The notes beneath the pieces are model-generated. The model did no database searches. It was not told the origin of the DNA and saw nothing but the letters and a program-made list of their open reading frames with translations. Position numbers and translations under genes: made by a program. 64,000 bases of DNA from Dyadobacter jiangsuensis (lineage in GTDB: Bacteria > Bacteroidota > Bacteroidia > Cytophagales > Spirosomataceae): contig NZ_PYAS01000008.1 of the NCBI RefSeq assembly GCF_003014695.1, positions 62,001-126,000 of the forward strand, given 5' to 3'. How positions within the stretch are numbered: the first letter of the stretch is position 1; every line of letters begins with the position of its first letter. Below are positions 56,126 through 64,000 of the stretch, piece after piece.

Positions 56126-56277
56126 CGTTTGCGAAAAGGGCTTTTACATTGACGCTACAAAACTAGGCTTATTCCTGACGCCTGTATTGTAAAAAAGCGA
56201 CATCCCACTGCGAATTACCTAAAAACCAATGCATTATTGGATATTGCAGTTAGTAAGCGGTGTTGAAAACTCGCAAA

Positions 56278-56325
56278 GTGCCGGAGGCACGTCCGATTTT
56301 CTAACCCGGGCCTTCAGTCCCGGGT
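56278..56325. repeat. REP-like paired hairpins
   Basis: In the 280-bp gap 56126-56406, GTGCC-GGA-GGCAC (56278-56290) and ACCCGGG (56304-56310) / CCCGGGT (56319-56325) form two adjacent stems. The first shares the pattern gtgccNNNggcac with hairpins at 62958 and 63011. Such elements are widespread intergenic repeats in Bacteroidetes. The remainder of the gap shows nothing. Confidence 0.5.
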
Positions 56326-56406
56326 ACCCAAAAGCTCACCAAACACCCCTAACGCCCCCGAACCGCAATGCAAGGCCCCCCTGTCTCAGTATCGTGTCCC
56401 TTTGCT

Positions 56407-57141
56407 TTAATCAACCACATCAAACCCCTTTCCATGGTTCAGCACCACGTGCGTGCTCACCGCCCTGCCTTCCAGCTCTATAATGCGGTAGCCATAGTAC
56501 CGGCTGTGGATCACAATTTCCAACGGATTCTTTTCCATTTGCACTGATGCCGCAGGCGTCACGTATTGGGTAATGTTCTCTTCCTTGGTAAAATCGTCGG
56601 TATGATAATGCCCGCAAAAAATCGTGACCTCGCGCCCGCTGCGCACGAGCACTTCTTTCACCGCATCGCGGTTCAATAATGGGTATTTAAAATCTACGGC
56701 CGTAATGACCTGCAAAACGGGATGGTGAATAAAAAGCAGCACGTGTTTGGCCGTAACCAATTCATTTTCCAGCCATTGCAATTGAATCGCGCTGATGGAA
56801 TCGGACGAAGAATCGAGGAAAATGTATTTAAAATGCTCATCCTCCGTGGAATGGAACATTTCAGGTTTCGTTTTCAGATACTCCGGAAAATAATGCGGCT
56901 TAATGTCGGCAAACTTGTCGTGATTGCCTGGAATAACTGTAAAATGAAAGTCTTTCAGCAATGCAAAAAATCGCTGGTAGGCATCCGCATGTCCGATATC
57001 ACCTGTAAAAATCACATCCCGGATCCCACGCGCACCCACATCCTGCAAAATCAGTTTTAAGTTCGAATCCGTATCAGCCCCATGCCTGGCCGACCATTCC
57101 TCCATCAAATGAATATCCGTTATCTGCGCAATCTGTTTCAT
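56407..57141 (-). CDS. CpdA-like calcineurin-type phosphoesterase
   Basis: 244 aa. All metallophosphoesterase motifs are present: DIH (residues 8-10), GDIGH, GNHD, HHP and GHYH, giving a binuclear metal site. Similar to cyclic-AMP phosphodiesterase CpdA and small DNA-repair-like phosphoesterases, but substrate specificity cannot be inferred. No signal peptide, hence cytoplasmic. Confidence 0.85.
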   Translation of the reverse strand: MKQIAQITDIHLMEEWSARHGADTDSNLKLILQDVGARGIRDVIFTGDIGHADAYQRFFALLKDFHFTVIPGNHDKFADIKPHYFPEYLKTKPEMFHSTEDEHFKYIFLDSSSDSISAIQLQWLENELVTAKHVLLFIHHPVLQVITAVDFKYPLLNRDAVKEVLVRSGREVTIFCGHYHTDDFTKEENITQYVTPAASVQMEKNPLEIVIHSRYYGYRIIELEGRAVSTHVVLNHGKGFDVVD

Positions 57142-57319
57142 AGCTGTCAGTTTGTTACTTCAAATTTCGTCAGAAAATTCCTGCAATAACTGATCCAATC
57201 CAGCGATTTACGAGGTGCCAATATCATGGTAATGGAGTCAGATGTTATCTGGAATAGGCAGGTATTGTCGGAGATAGATAAGTGTACTGTTCCTCGCTAT
57301 CAAGTTCCTGCTTGATTTT

Positions 57320-57394
57320 TTTGAGCCGAATAATTGAGCTATTCGGCTCAAATTTTATCTATATTTGAGCCGAATAAGATTCCTATTTGGCTCA
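57320..57394. promoter_or_regulatory. Two long palindromes before the Fic gene
   Basis: Palindrome 1: TTTGAGCCGAATA (57320-57332) and TATTCGGCTCAAA (57340-57352), 13-bp perfect arms with a 7-nt spacer. Palindrome 2: TTTGAGCCGAATA (57364-57376) and TATTTGGCTCA (57384-57394), same spacer, one mismatch in the right arm, overlapping the ATG. The two centres are 44 bp apart (about four helical turns). This is the shape of a repressor operator, likely bound by the Fic protein's own wHTH. Confidence 0.75.
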
Positions 57395-58506
57395 TGACTT
57401 ATATCTGGCAACATCCTGAATGGCCTGAATTCCTATATGACTTGACCGGCATGGAGGATCTACTATTCGTTTTTGCCGAAGAAACGGGGCATATCAGTGG
57501 AATTTTAAAGGGTGCATCTAATGCGCTTCAAATTGAAACGCTGATCAACACACTTGTTGCCGAAGCCATCAAAACTTCTGAAATCGAAGGCGAGTTCCTG
57601 AGTCGGCAAGACGTAGTTTCCTCTATCAGAAACAACCTTGGCATTCCGCAAAAACCAGAACCCGTCAAAGATCGCAAAGCGCAAGGCGCTGCCGAGCTTA
57701 TGGTGAATGCGCGGAATTCCTATGCAGAGCCACTCTCGGAAGCAATGCTTTTTTCCTGGCACAACACACTCCTGAAAGACAGTAAAACCATCACCACCGG
57801 TGCCTGGCGGAAGGATACAGCTCCTATGCAGGTGGTTTCCGGCTCAATAGGTAAGGAAAAAGTGCATTTCGAAGCACCTCCTTCCGAGCGCGTAGCTGTT
57901 GAAATGGCGCGGTTTATCGAATGGTTCAATAATACCGCGCCAGGCGGCTCGAAAGAAATCACCAAAGCGCCTGTTCGCTCGGCCATTGCGCATTTGTATT
58001 TTGAAACTATTCACCCTTTTGAAGATGGTAACGGTCGGATCGGGCGCGTAATTGCCGAAAAAGCCTTGTCGCAAACACTCGGCAGGCCGGTTACGCTCAG
58101 CCTGTCGCGGACCATTGAAGCGAAGCGTAAAAAGTATTACCAGTCACTGGAAACAGCACAAAAGAACATCGATATTACCGCGTGGATTCGCTATTTCGCA
58201 CAAACCATTGTCGACGCCCAGGTCGAGACACGGAATATGCTGGACTTTACCTTGAAGAAAACCCGGTTTTTCGATCAGTTCAAGGATTTACTCAACGACC
58301 GGGAGGCGAAAGTTATCCAGAAAATGCTCGAAACCGGCCCTGATGGCTTCGAAGGTGGCATGACTGCAAAAAAATACATGTCGATCGCAAAGACTTCCAA
58401 AGCCACGGCTACGCGTGACTTGCAACACCTGGCAGAAATTCAATGCATTGTCTCTTCCGGCGGCGGTCGCAGTACCAGTTATCGCCTAAGTATTCCTGAA
58501 AATTGA
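57394..58506 (+). CDS. Class II Fic-domain protein with C-terminal winged helix
   Basis: 370 aa from the ATG at 57394 (MTYIWQHPEWPEFLYDL, DUF4172-like opening); the longer frame from 57334 would start inside the operator. Fic core HPFEDGNGRIGR at 207-218 is complete, with His207 for AMP transfer. TSEIEG at 61-66 is the inhibitory T/SxxxEG helix of class II Fic proteins. The C-terminus (REAKVIQKMLETGPDGFEGGMTAKKYMSIAKTSKATATRDLQHL) is a winged helix for DNA. Fic enzymes AMPylate proteins; together these features suggest a self-regulated Fic, possibly of toxin-antitoxin or stress character. No antitoxin gene is adjacent. Confidence 0.88.
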   Translation: MTYIWQHPEWPEFLYDLTGMEDLLFVFAEETGHISGILKGASNALQIETLINTLVAEAIKTSEIEGEFLSRQDVVSSIRNNLGIPQKPEPVKDRKAQGAAELMVNARNSYAEPLSEAMLFSWHNTLLKDSKTITTGAWRKDTAPMQVVSGSIGKEKVHFEAPPSERVAVEMARFIEWFNNTAPGGSKEITKAPVRSAIAHLYFETIHPFEDGNGRIGRVIAEKALSQTLGRPVTLSLSRTIEAKRKKYYQSLETAQKNIDITAWIRYFAQTIVDAQVETRNMLDFTLKKTRFFDQFKDLLNDREAKVIQKMLETGPDGFEGGMTAKKYMSIAKTSKATATRDLQHLAEIQCIVSSGGGRSTSYRLSIPEN

Positions 58507-58549
58507 TTTTTATCTCTAACTTTCCCACCCTTTAATACCTAAAAAATTT

Positions 58550-59518
58550 ATGAAGAAAGTATTCCAAACCAACCTGTACCGGATTTCCCGGAACTTGATG
58601 CTCTCAGCAGGTGCTCTGCTGATGGCAACCTTTTCGACCAAAGCTGACAATGCTCCCCTTGCCTCGCCGATCGAAGGGCGCTGGGACATTTCCGTAGATG
58701 CGAACGGCAAAGTATTGCCGTCGTGGCTGGAAGTGCGCCACTCAGGCACCAAAACGCTCGTAGGCCAGTTTACCGGTTTCTCGGGCAGCGCGCGGCCTAT
58801 TTCCGTAATCCATTTCAAAGAAGGTAAATTCGATTTCGCGATCCCGCCGCAGTGGGAACGTGGGGAAAGCGACCTGAAAGTGGAAGGAACCGTTTCGGGC
58901 GATGCCATTACAGGGTCATTGACCACACCCGATGGAAAGACGTACAGCTACAAAGGCGTACGCGCGCCGTCGTTGCGCGGAAAAGCTACACCCGCCTGGG
59001 GAACGCCGATCAAACTGACGGCCGGCAACGAAATCAAGGGATGGCACGCAACCAGCGAAAACCAGTGGATTGCCGAAAACGGCATTCTCCGCAGCCCGAA
59101 ATCGGGTGCTAACCTGGTTACCGACCAAAAATTCAATGATTTCAAACTGCATATCGAATTCCGCATTCCCAAAGGCAGCAACAGCGGCGTGTACCTGCGC
59201 GGCCGCTACGAAGTGCAAATCACCGACGGCAAAGGCATGGAGCCGGCCCTCGACCAGATGGGCGCCATCTACGGTTTCATTACGCCAAGCGAAATGGTAG
59301 CCAAAGAAGCCGGCGAGTGGAACACATTCGATATCACATTGGTGGGCCGTATGCTTACACTCGTGGCGAATGGCAAAACGGTGATCAGCAACCAGGAAAT
59401 CCCCGGCATTACCGGTGGTGCATTGGACAGCAATGAAGGCGAAGCGGGCCCGCTTTACATCCAGGGCGACCACGGTCCGGTTGAATACCGCAACATCGTA
59501 ATCACACCAGCGAAGTAA
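58550..59518 (+). CDS. Secreted DUF1080 protein with extra N-terminal domain
   Basis: 322 aa with signal peptide. Residues about 40-130 form a small domain (SPIEGRWDISVDANGKVLPSWLEVRHSGTKTLVGQFTGFSGSARPI) similar to the lipocalin-like domain often preceding DUF1080 in these bacteria. The DUF1080 part contains NDFKLHIEFRIPKGSNSGVYLRGRYEVQI and ends VEYRNIVITPAK. Likely a secreted sugar-modifying or glycan-binding protein. Paralogous to the product of 39792-40514 in the C-terminal domain only. It lies 43 bp after the Fic gene, so some readthrough is possible. Confidence 0.85.
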   Translation: MKKVFQTNLYRISRNLMLSAGALLMATFSTKADNAPLASPIEGRWDISVDANGKVLPSWLEVRHSGTKTLVGQFTGFSGSARPISVIHFKEGKFDFAIPPQWERGESDLKVEGTVSGDAITGSLTTPDGKTYSYKGVRAPSLRGKATPAWGTPIKLTAGNEIKGWHATSENQWIAENGILRSPKSGANLVTDQKFNDFKLHIEFRIPKGSNSGVYLRGRYEVQITDGKGMEPALDQMGAIYGFITPSEMVAKEAGEWNTFDITLVGRMLTLVANGKTVISNQEIPGITGGALDSNEGEAGPLYIQGDHGPVEYRNIVITPAK

Positions 59519-59547
59519 CCAGCCAGGAGGCAACCATTCAACAGCCG

Positions 59548-60309
59548 CTACCCTGCCCTTTTCAAACCCATATAATGACTGCGCAAGGGCGTATCGAAAT
59601 GCTCGATTGCGTAACGCAGGAGGGTTCGGGGCATGGTAGCGGCATATTTATCCAGAAACTTCTGCAACTGAGCCCGGTTCACTTGTCCGGCGCTCCTCAG
59701 CATCCAGCCGGTAGCTTTGTGAATAAGATCTTCCCGGTCGTTTAACAGCAGCTCCGCGATTCGGAAAGTATCTCCGATATCCCCTTTTCGGATAAAATGA
59801 CCCGTGGCAACGATGGCCGTCCGGCGTTCCCAGATATTTTCGGACACCGCCAGTTTGTAAAGCACATCTCTCGGCTCTCCCGAAACATATAAATACCCTC
59901 CTACTACATGCGGCGCGCAAATATCCACGAGATCCCAGTTATTGATCCGGTGCGTGTTACGCAAATACAACTCATATAGCAGCTTCCGCTGATCCAGCGT
60001 GGTCTTTTTACTTCTGGCCTGCTTATCGATAATGCTCAATGCACCCGTGCGGATTTCATGAACAGGACTTTGAAGCAGCACCTCGATTTCCTCCAAAGGC
60101 ATATGAATATAGGCTTTCGCCATTTCAAAAATCTGCCCCATACGCACGCCCATGAACACATCGCCCTCGCCATATTGCCCCTCGCCGGTTTTAAAATAGC
60201 GCATCAACTTCATGGCCTCAACCGGTGAACGGAATGCTTCGATGTGCTCAATGAACTGCCCGGCCGTTGGATTCAGCGGTTTTTCCCTAATTAATTCGAT
60301 GGCTGCCAT
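59548..60309 (-). CDS. AlkD-like DNA alkylation repair protein
   Basis: 253 aa HEAT-repeat protein. YGEGDVFMGVRMGQIFEMAKAY, VHEIRTGALSIIDKQ, NNWDLVDICAPHVVG and SENIWERRTAIVATGHFI are the DNA-contact and active-site elements of AlkD glycosylases that remove alkylated bases without extruding them. Acts in the cytoplasm. Single gene, convergent with the DUF1080 gene. Confidence 0.88.
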   Translation of the reverse strand: MAAIELIREKPLNPTAGQFIEHIEAFRSPVEAMKLMRYFKTGEGQYGEGDVFMGVRMGQIFEMAKAYIHMPLEEIEVLLQSPVHEIRTGALSIIDKQARSKKTTLDQRKLLYELYLRNTHRINNWDLVDICAPHVVGGYLYVSGEPRDVLYKLAVSENIWERRTAIVATGHFIRKGDIGDTFRIAELLLNDREDLIHKATGWMLRSAGQVNRAQLQKFLDKYAATMPRTLLRYAIEHFDTPLRSHYMGLKRAG

Positions 60310-60432
60310 AGATATGCTGTTGAAAGTGCTTTTCTCAAATATAACGATATAAAAATGATCAAATCATAACCCTCGGGTAACAACCGGTAACGGTACCGCC
60401 GGTAATTTTGACATCCTAAACTCACCGATTTA

Positions 60433-62940
60433 ATGGATTCGAGAAGAGACTTTCTTAAAAAAGCGGCCCTGCTCGCGGGCACGGGCGCAATGGCGAACAC
60501 ACTCCCGCCGGTTATACAAAAAGCCCTGGCCATCGATCCCGCACCGGGCAGTACGTTTTACGATGCCGAGCACATTGTGTTCCTGATGCAGGAAAACCGC
60601 TCGTTTGACCACCAGCTGGGTATGCTGCAAGGTGTGCGGGGTTTTAACGATCCGCGGGCCATCGACCTGGCCGATAAAAACAAGGTCTGGTTCCAAACCA
60701 ACAAAGCGGGCGAAACTTACGGCCCTTTCCGGCTCAATGTGAAAGATACCAAAGTGGCATGGATGGGCTCCATTCCCCACGGCTGGACCGACCAGACCGA
60801 CGCAATGAACAACGGCAAATACGACCGCTGGCTCGACGTGAAAGCGCCCCGCAACAAACAATATGCGCATATCCCGCTCACCATGGGCTATTGCGACCGT
60901 TCGGACTTCCCGTTCTACTACTCCCTGGCCGATGCATTCACCGTTTGCGACCACAATTTCTGTTCGAGCATCACCGGTACACACCCGAACCGCTATTACT
61001 GGATGACGGGCACCGTGCGCGAGAAAAACGAACCCAACGGCCTCGCGCATTTGTGGAATATCAGCAATTACGAATACCCCGAACTCGAATGGAAAACCTA
61101 CCCCGAACGCCTCGAAGAGCACGGCATCAACTGGAAAGTGTACCAAAACGAGCTCACAATGGGTTACGGCCTCAAAGGGGAGGAAAGCGCGTGGCTCAGC
61201 AACTTTGGCACCAACGTGTTGGAGTATTTCAAAGCTTACAATGTGCGGTTCCATGAAGGCGGGATCGCCAATCTTGAAAGCAAACGGCAGACGATAGTCC
61301 AAACCATTGCAGACCTCGAAAAAGAGGCGGCTAACGATTCCCGCGTGGCCACAAAACTTGCGGCAGCTAAAAGGTTATTGAAAAACATCGAAACAGCCCA
61401 GACCAAATTTAACAAAGACACTTACGCCAGCCTTTCAGACAAGGATAAAAAACTGAATGACAAGGCATTCAGCACAAACATCAAAGATCCCCATTTCCAT
61501 GAGCTCACTTCGATGCAGTACTCCGACAATGGTACCGAAAGGACATTGCAAGTGCCCAAGGGAGACGTGTTCCACCAGTTCCGGGAAGATGTGAAGAATG
61601 GCACACTGCCCACCGTTTCATGGCTGATGCCGCCTGCGCATTTCTCCGATCACCCGGGTGAGCCGTGGTTCGGGCCGTGGTACGTGAGCGAGGCGATGGA
61701 GATTTTGCTACAAAATCCGGAGGTTTGGAAAAAGACTATTTTCATCGTGACCTATGATGAAAACGACGGCTATTTCGACCATTTGCCACCCTTTACGGTC
61801 CCAAATCCTTATAAAGAAAACACCGGCAAAGTATCAGCGAGTATCGATCCGAAAATGGATTTCGCGCTGGCTGACCAGCAAACCAACCCATCGGCCAATC
61901 CGGCCAGCATCCGCGAAGGCTCTATCGGCCTCGGTTACCGCGTGCCGATGATCATCGCCTCACCCTGGTCTAGAGGTGGTTATGTCAATTCCGAAGTATT
62001 CGACCACACCTCGTCACTCCAATTCCTGGAAAACTTCCTGGAAAAGAAGTTTAATAAAAAGGTCCACGAAGAGAATATCACCCAATGGCGGCGCACCATC
62101 TGCGGCGACCTCACGTCGGTGTTCCGGCCTTACAACGGGGAAAAAATCGAAAAACCGGTTTTTCTGGAACAAAAGCAGTTCATCGAAAGCATTCACCAGG
62201 CGCAGTTCAAACAGGCTCCCGAAAATTTCAAAAAGCTTGGCACCACCGAATTGGCTGAATTGAATAAGGATACGCGAAAGTCGGCACTATTTCCGGTTCA
62301 GGAAAAAGGCGTGCGCCCTGCCTGCGCGCTGCCGTACGAACCGTTCGTGAATGCGCAGCTTAGTAAGGGCGGAAATGCATTGCAGCTGTCGTTCAAGGCG
62401 GGCAATCAGCTTTTCGGTACCAGGGCCAGCGGTATTCCGTATCGTGTGTATGCGATGAATCCATACCGCAAAGAGGCGCTCCGCTCCTGGGATTACAGCG
62501 TCGCTGCCGGCGACAAACTCACCGACGACTGGCAACTGGCCGACTTTGAAAACAATGCCTATCACCTGCGCGTTTACGGACCGAATGGTTTCTACCGCGA
62601 ATTCACCGGCAATGCAGCCAACCCGAAGCTGAAAGTGAGCTGCGAGTACGAGTTGAAATTCTCAAAACCGACTGGTAATGTGGTGGTAACAATCGAAAAC
62701 CTGGATTCCAAATCACATGAAGTATCCATCGGGGATAATAGCTATAAAGCAGCTGTTAAGAACAAAACTTTCGCCGTCGGCGGCAAGGCTTCGCTCGTGC
62801 TGGACTTGGGCAAATCATTTCAATGGTACGATTTCAGCGTCAAAGTGAAAGGTTATGACGATTACGAAGAACGTTTCGCTGGACACGTCGAAACCGGCGC
62901 CGTTACGAAAACCGACCCGCTGATGGGTGGCGTTGTTTAA
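60433..62940 (+). CDS. Tat-exported phosphocholine-specific phospholipase C
   Basis: 835 aa. Tat signal SRRDFLKKAALLAG (3-16). The phosphoesterase core begins HIVFLMQENRSFDHQLG (Glu54, Asn55), continues with CDHNFCSSITGTHPNRYYWMTG and VTYDENDGYFDHLPP, and ends in two DUF756-like C-terminal domains (VKVSCEYELKFSKPTGNVVVTIENLD). This is the layout of PlcN/PlcH-type enzymes (acid-phosphatase superfamily) that hydrolyse phosphatidylcholine or sphingomyelin; in Bacteroidetes such enzymes probably serve phosphate or choline scavenging. Confidence 0.92.
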   Translation: MDSRRDFLKKAALLAGTGAMANTLPPVIQKALAIDPAPGSTFYDAEHIVFLMQENRSFDHQLGMLQGVRGFNDPRAIDLADKNKVWFQTNKAGETYGPFRLNVKDTKVAWMGSIPHGWTDQTDAMNNGKYDRWLDVKAPRNKQYAHIPLTMGYCDRSDFPFYYSLADAFTVCDHNFCSSITGTHPNRYYWMTGTVREKNEPNGLAHLWNISNYEYPELEWKTYPERLEEHGINWKVYQNELTMGYGLKGEESAWLSNFGTNVLEYFKAYNVRFHEGGIANLESKRQTIVQTIADLEKEAANDSRVATKLAAAKRLLKNIETAQTKFNKDTYASLSDKDKKLNDKAFSTNIKDPHFHELTSMQYSDNGTERTLQVPKGDVFHQFREDVKNGTLPTVSWLMPPAHFSDHPGEPWFGPWYVSEAMEILLQNPEVWKKTIFIVTYDENDGYFDHLPPFTVPNPYKENTGKVSASIDPKMDFALADQQTNPSANPASIREGSIGLGYRVPMIIASPWSRGGYVNSEVFDHTSSLQFLENFLEKKFNKKVHEENITQWRRTICGDLTSVFRPYNGEKIEKPVFLEQKQFIESIHQAQFKQAPENFKKLGTTELAELNKDTRKSALFPVQEKGVRPACALPYEPFVNAQLSKGGNALQLSFKAGNQLFGTRASGIPYRVYAMNPYRKEALRSWDYSVAAGDKLTDDWQLADFENNAYHLRVYGPNGFYREFTGNAANPKLKVSCEYELKFSKPTGNVVVTIENLDSKSHEVSIGDNSYKAAVKNKTFAVGGKASLVLDLGKSFQWYDFSVKVKGYDDYEERFAGHVETGAVTKTDPLMGGVV

Positions 62941-62957
62941 CCAGGATTTGTTGTTGC

Positions 62958-63170
62958 ATGCCTACGGCATTTGGAAATCGTGTCGCAAATATGTTTGCTA
63001 CCAATATTACGTGCCTAACGGCACTCGGCGACTGTCAGTTTCAGTCATGTCGGACATTACCCGACGGAATAACCTGCGCAGTCATATGACCGGACCGTAA
63101 AATCGCGTTAGCGATGCAAATTTGGTAGAAAACAATATGCCAATATAGATCACCGAAATGCCATAGGTAT
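62958..63170. repeat. Cluster of REP-like short hairpins
   Basis: In the 300-bp gap after the phospholipase gene: ATGCC-TAC-GGCAT (62958-62970), GTGCC-TAAC-GGCAC (63011-63024), GTCGG/CCGAC (63049-63065), the palindrome GTCATATGAC (63081-63090), ATCGC-GTTA-GCGAT (63102-63115) and ATGCC-ATA-GGTAT (63158-63170). The first and last are exactly 200 bp apart. No ORF is convincing here. The set is typical of intergenic repetitive extragenic elements. Confidence 0.55.
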
Positions 63171-63183
63171 GTAACAACAAAAC

Positions 63184-63210
63184 GGCCGGAAAACACGAAT
63201 GCTCCCGGCC
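63184..63210 (-). terminator. Terminator of the DoxX gene
   Basis: Minus strand GGCCGG/CCGGCC 6-bp stem (63205-63210 with 63184-63189), followed by GTTTTGTTG. It lies 35 bp after the DoxX stop. Confidence 0.6.
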
Positions 63211-63244
63211 TCATAAATTTTGTCGATGAAATGTAATCTGACTG

Positions 63245-63649
63245 CTACTTTTTAAACGGAATCATTGCACGCACCCGCTCGTCGCGCAAGTACAAGCCCG
63301 CCCACACAAGGACACCGAACCCGGACGCAAAATACAGCGGCTGCCCTGCGCGCACCATCACCGCGATCGCCCCGCCGAGGTACCCGGTGATCAAAATGGC
63401 TCCCAGAATGGATGTGCGGGGAATAATATAAAGGATGGTGGAGATCAGCAGCGCGATCCCGATGCTCTGAACCTGGTCTGCCGGCCAGCCGAGCGCAACG
63501 GAGCCTTCCATATGATGCGATTCTTTGAATACTTTCCCTAATGCATCGAAAAGGAGAAACAAAATGCATAATGCGCTGATGATCTTGCCGGTGAGCGCGG
63601 CCTTATCAATACGAGTTTTTGTGACTGGGGGAACGAATGCAGCTTCCAT
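63245..63649 (-). CDS. DoxX-like membrane protein
   Basis: 134 aa. Four transmembrane helices: KIISALCILFLLFDALGKVF, IGIALLISTILYIIP, ILGAILITGYLGGAIAVMV and ASGFGVLVWAGLYL. GWPADQVQSIGIALL and TGYLGGAIAV are the DoxX-like (PF13564) signatures. Function unknown; family members are often linked to redox or quinone metabolism. Confidence 0.8.
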   Translation of the reverse strand: MEAAFVPPVTKTRIDKAALTGKIISALCILFLLFDALGKVFKESHHMEGSVALGWPADQVQSIGIALLISTILYIIPRTSILGAILITGYLGGAIAVMVRAGQPLYFASGFGVLVWAGLYLRDERVRAMIPFKK

Positions 63650-63894
63650 GATTTCTTTTGGTTTATAAAGGTTTTGTTTGATTGATTGGTTGATACAAAA
63701 CTAATAGGTGCCAAAAGGTTGGGCGCTGTGTAAAAACGGCAGTATTAGGGGGCGTTTGCGCCACCGTCAGAACGTTATATGTATAATTCGACACAATTGG
63801 ATTCGTTTCTACTGCGTTGTAGGTTACAAAAAGTAGAAATTATTAGTAACTTGCTTATATCTGAAATTCAAACGTAGCCCGCAAAACCTGAAAT

Positions 63895-64000
63895 ATGAAA
63901 GAACCGATCATGCAGGATCATATCCTTGCAGCAAGCATCCGAAATGGCGACATACCCTCTTTTACAAGGGTTTACGAAACCTATCACGCCTATTTGTTCC
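63895..64000 (+). CDS. ECF-type RNA polymerase sigma factor, 5' part only
   Basis: Starts at the ATG at 63895 and runs off the window after 35 codons. ILAASIRNGDIPSFTRVYETYHAYLF corresponds to the first helix of sigma-70 region 2 in Bacteroidetes ECF factors, which typically precede an anti-sigma factor and a SusC/SusD-type locus. Only the beginning is visible, so the call rests on this helix pattern. Confidence 0.6.
   Translation, partial: MKEPIMQDHILAASIRNGDIPSFTRVYETYHAYLF

Noticed and set aside
57334-57393. Earlier start for the Fic gene
   Set aside because: It would place the start codon inside the first palindrome, and the residues before MTYIWQHPEWP have no family resemblance.
1-64000. 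CRISPR arrays, rRNA, tRNA, transposase or phage genes
   Set aside because: No regularly spaced direct repeats, rRNA-like segments, cloverleaf-forming sequences or transposase motifs were noticed; tRNA detection by eye is limited.

Overview
The window looks like a chromosomal segment of a Bacteroidota bacterium, most likely of the Cytophagales/Spirosomaceae (Dyadobacter-like) type. The evidence is a CarboxypepD_reg-type N-terminal domain on the TonB-dependent receptor, a T9SS-type C-terminal sorting domain, two LytS/LytTR two-component pairs, FtsX/MacB-type permeases with no adjacent ATPase, DUF1080 proteins, promoters matching the Bacteroidetes TTTG / TAnnTTTG pattern, and the absence of strong Shine-Dalgarno sequences. 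Base composition is about half G+C, with visibly AT-richer islands. I saw no rRNA, tRNA, CRISPR array, prophage or transposase gene.

Layout. 1-4.4 kb: a minus-strand three-gene operon for mannoside use (secreted DUF4185/5005-like protein, long class I mannose-6-phosphate isomerase, GH38/DUF5054-type hydrolase cut by the window edge). 4.6-12.2 kb: siderophore-type TonB receptor, secreted GH29 fucosidase-like enzyme, large FtsX-type permease. 12.2-19.7 kb: an XRE regulator, then an AT-richer island with two tandem paralogous M4-type metalloproteases, the second broken by one in-frame amber codon, and a small T9SS-sorted protein. 19.9-33.3 kb: housekeeping and accessory genes (PH-domain protein, esterases, pirin, GNAT, NmrA-like protein, an ArsR/SRPBCC/hydrolase operon, VOC protein, S41 peptidase, a LytTR/LytS pair, TlpA-like thioredoxin). 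33.4-41 kb: a large vWA protein with a duplicated helical module, lipoproteins, an AraC regulator, a second LytS/LytTR pair and a DUF1080 protein.

41.2-52.2 kb holds a split mutagenic DNA-repair system: imuA, then about 5.3 kb of mostly unrelated genes, then dinD divergent from imuB-dnaE2. The upstream regions of imuA and imuB carry the same GATA-N7-TATC inverted element, so I infer a common SOS-like regulon. dnaE2 itself has a mosaic base composition.

52.2-64 kb: MpaB-like/DUF2809 pair with a palindromic operator, small secreted proteins, cytochrome c, AraC regulator, phosphodiesterase, a class II Fic protein behind two long palindromes that probably bind its own C-terminal winged helix, DUF1080 protein, AlkD-like repair protein, Tat-exported phospholipase C, a cluster of short REP-like hairpins, a DoxX protein and the start of an ECF sigma factor.

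The most notable signals are the shared imuA/imuB operator, the Fic self-operator, the twin ArsR operators, the amber-interrupted protease and the dnaE2 mosaic. I found no clearly new multi-gene defence or biosynthetic system. Family assignments come from recognised motifs, not from database searches.
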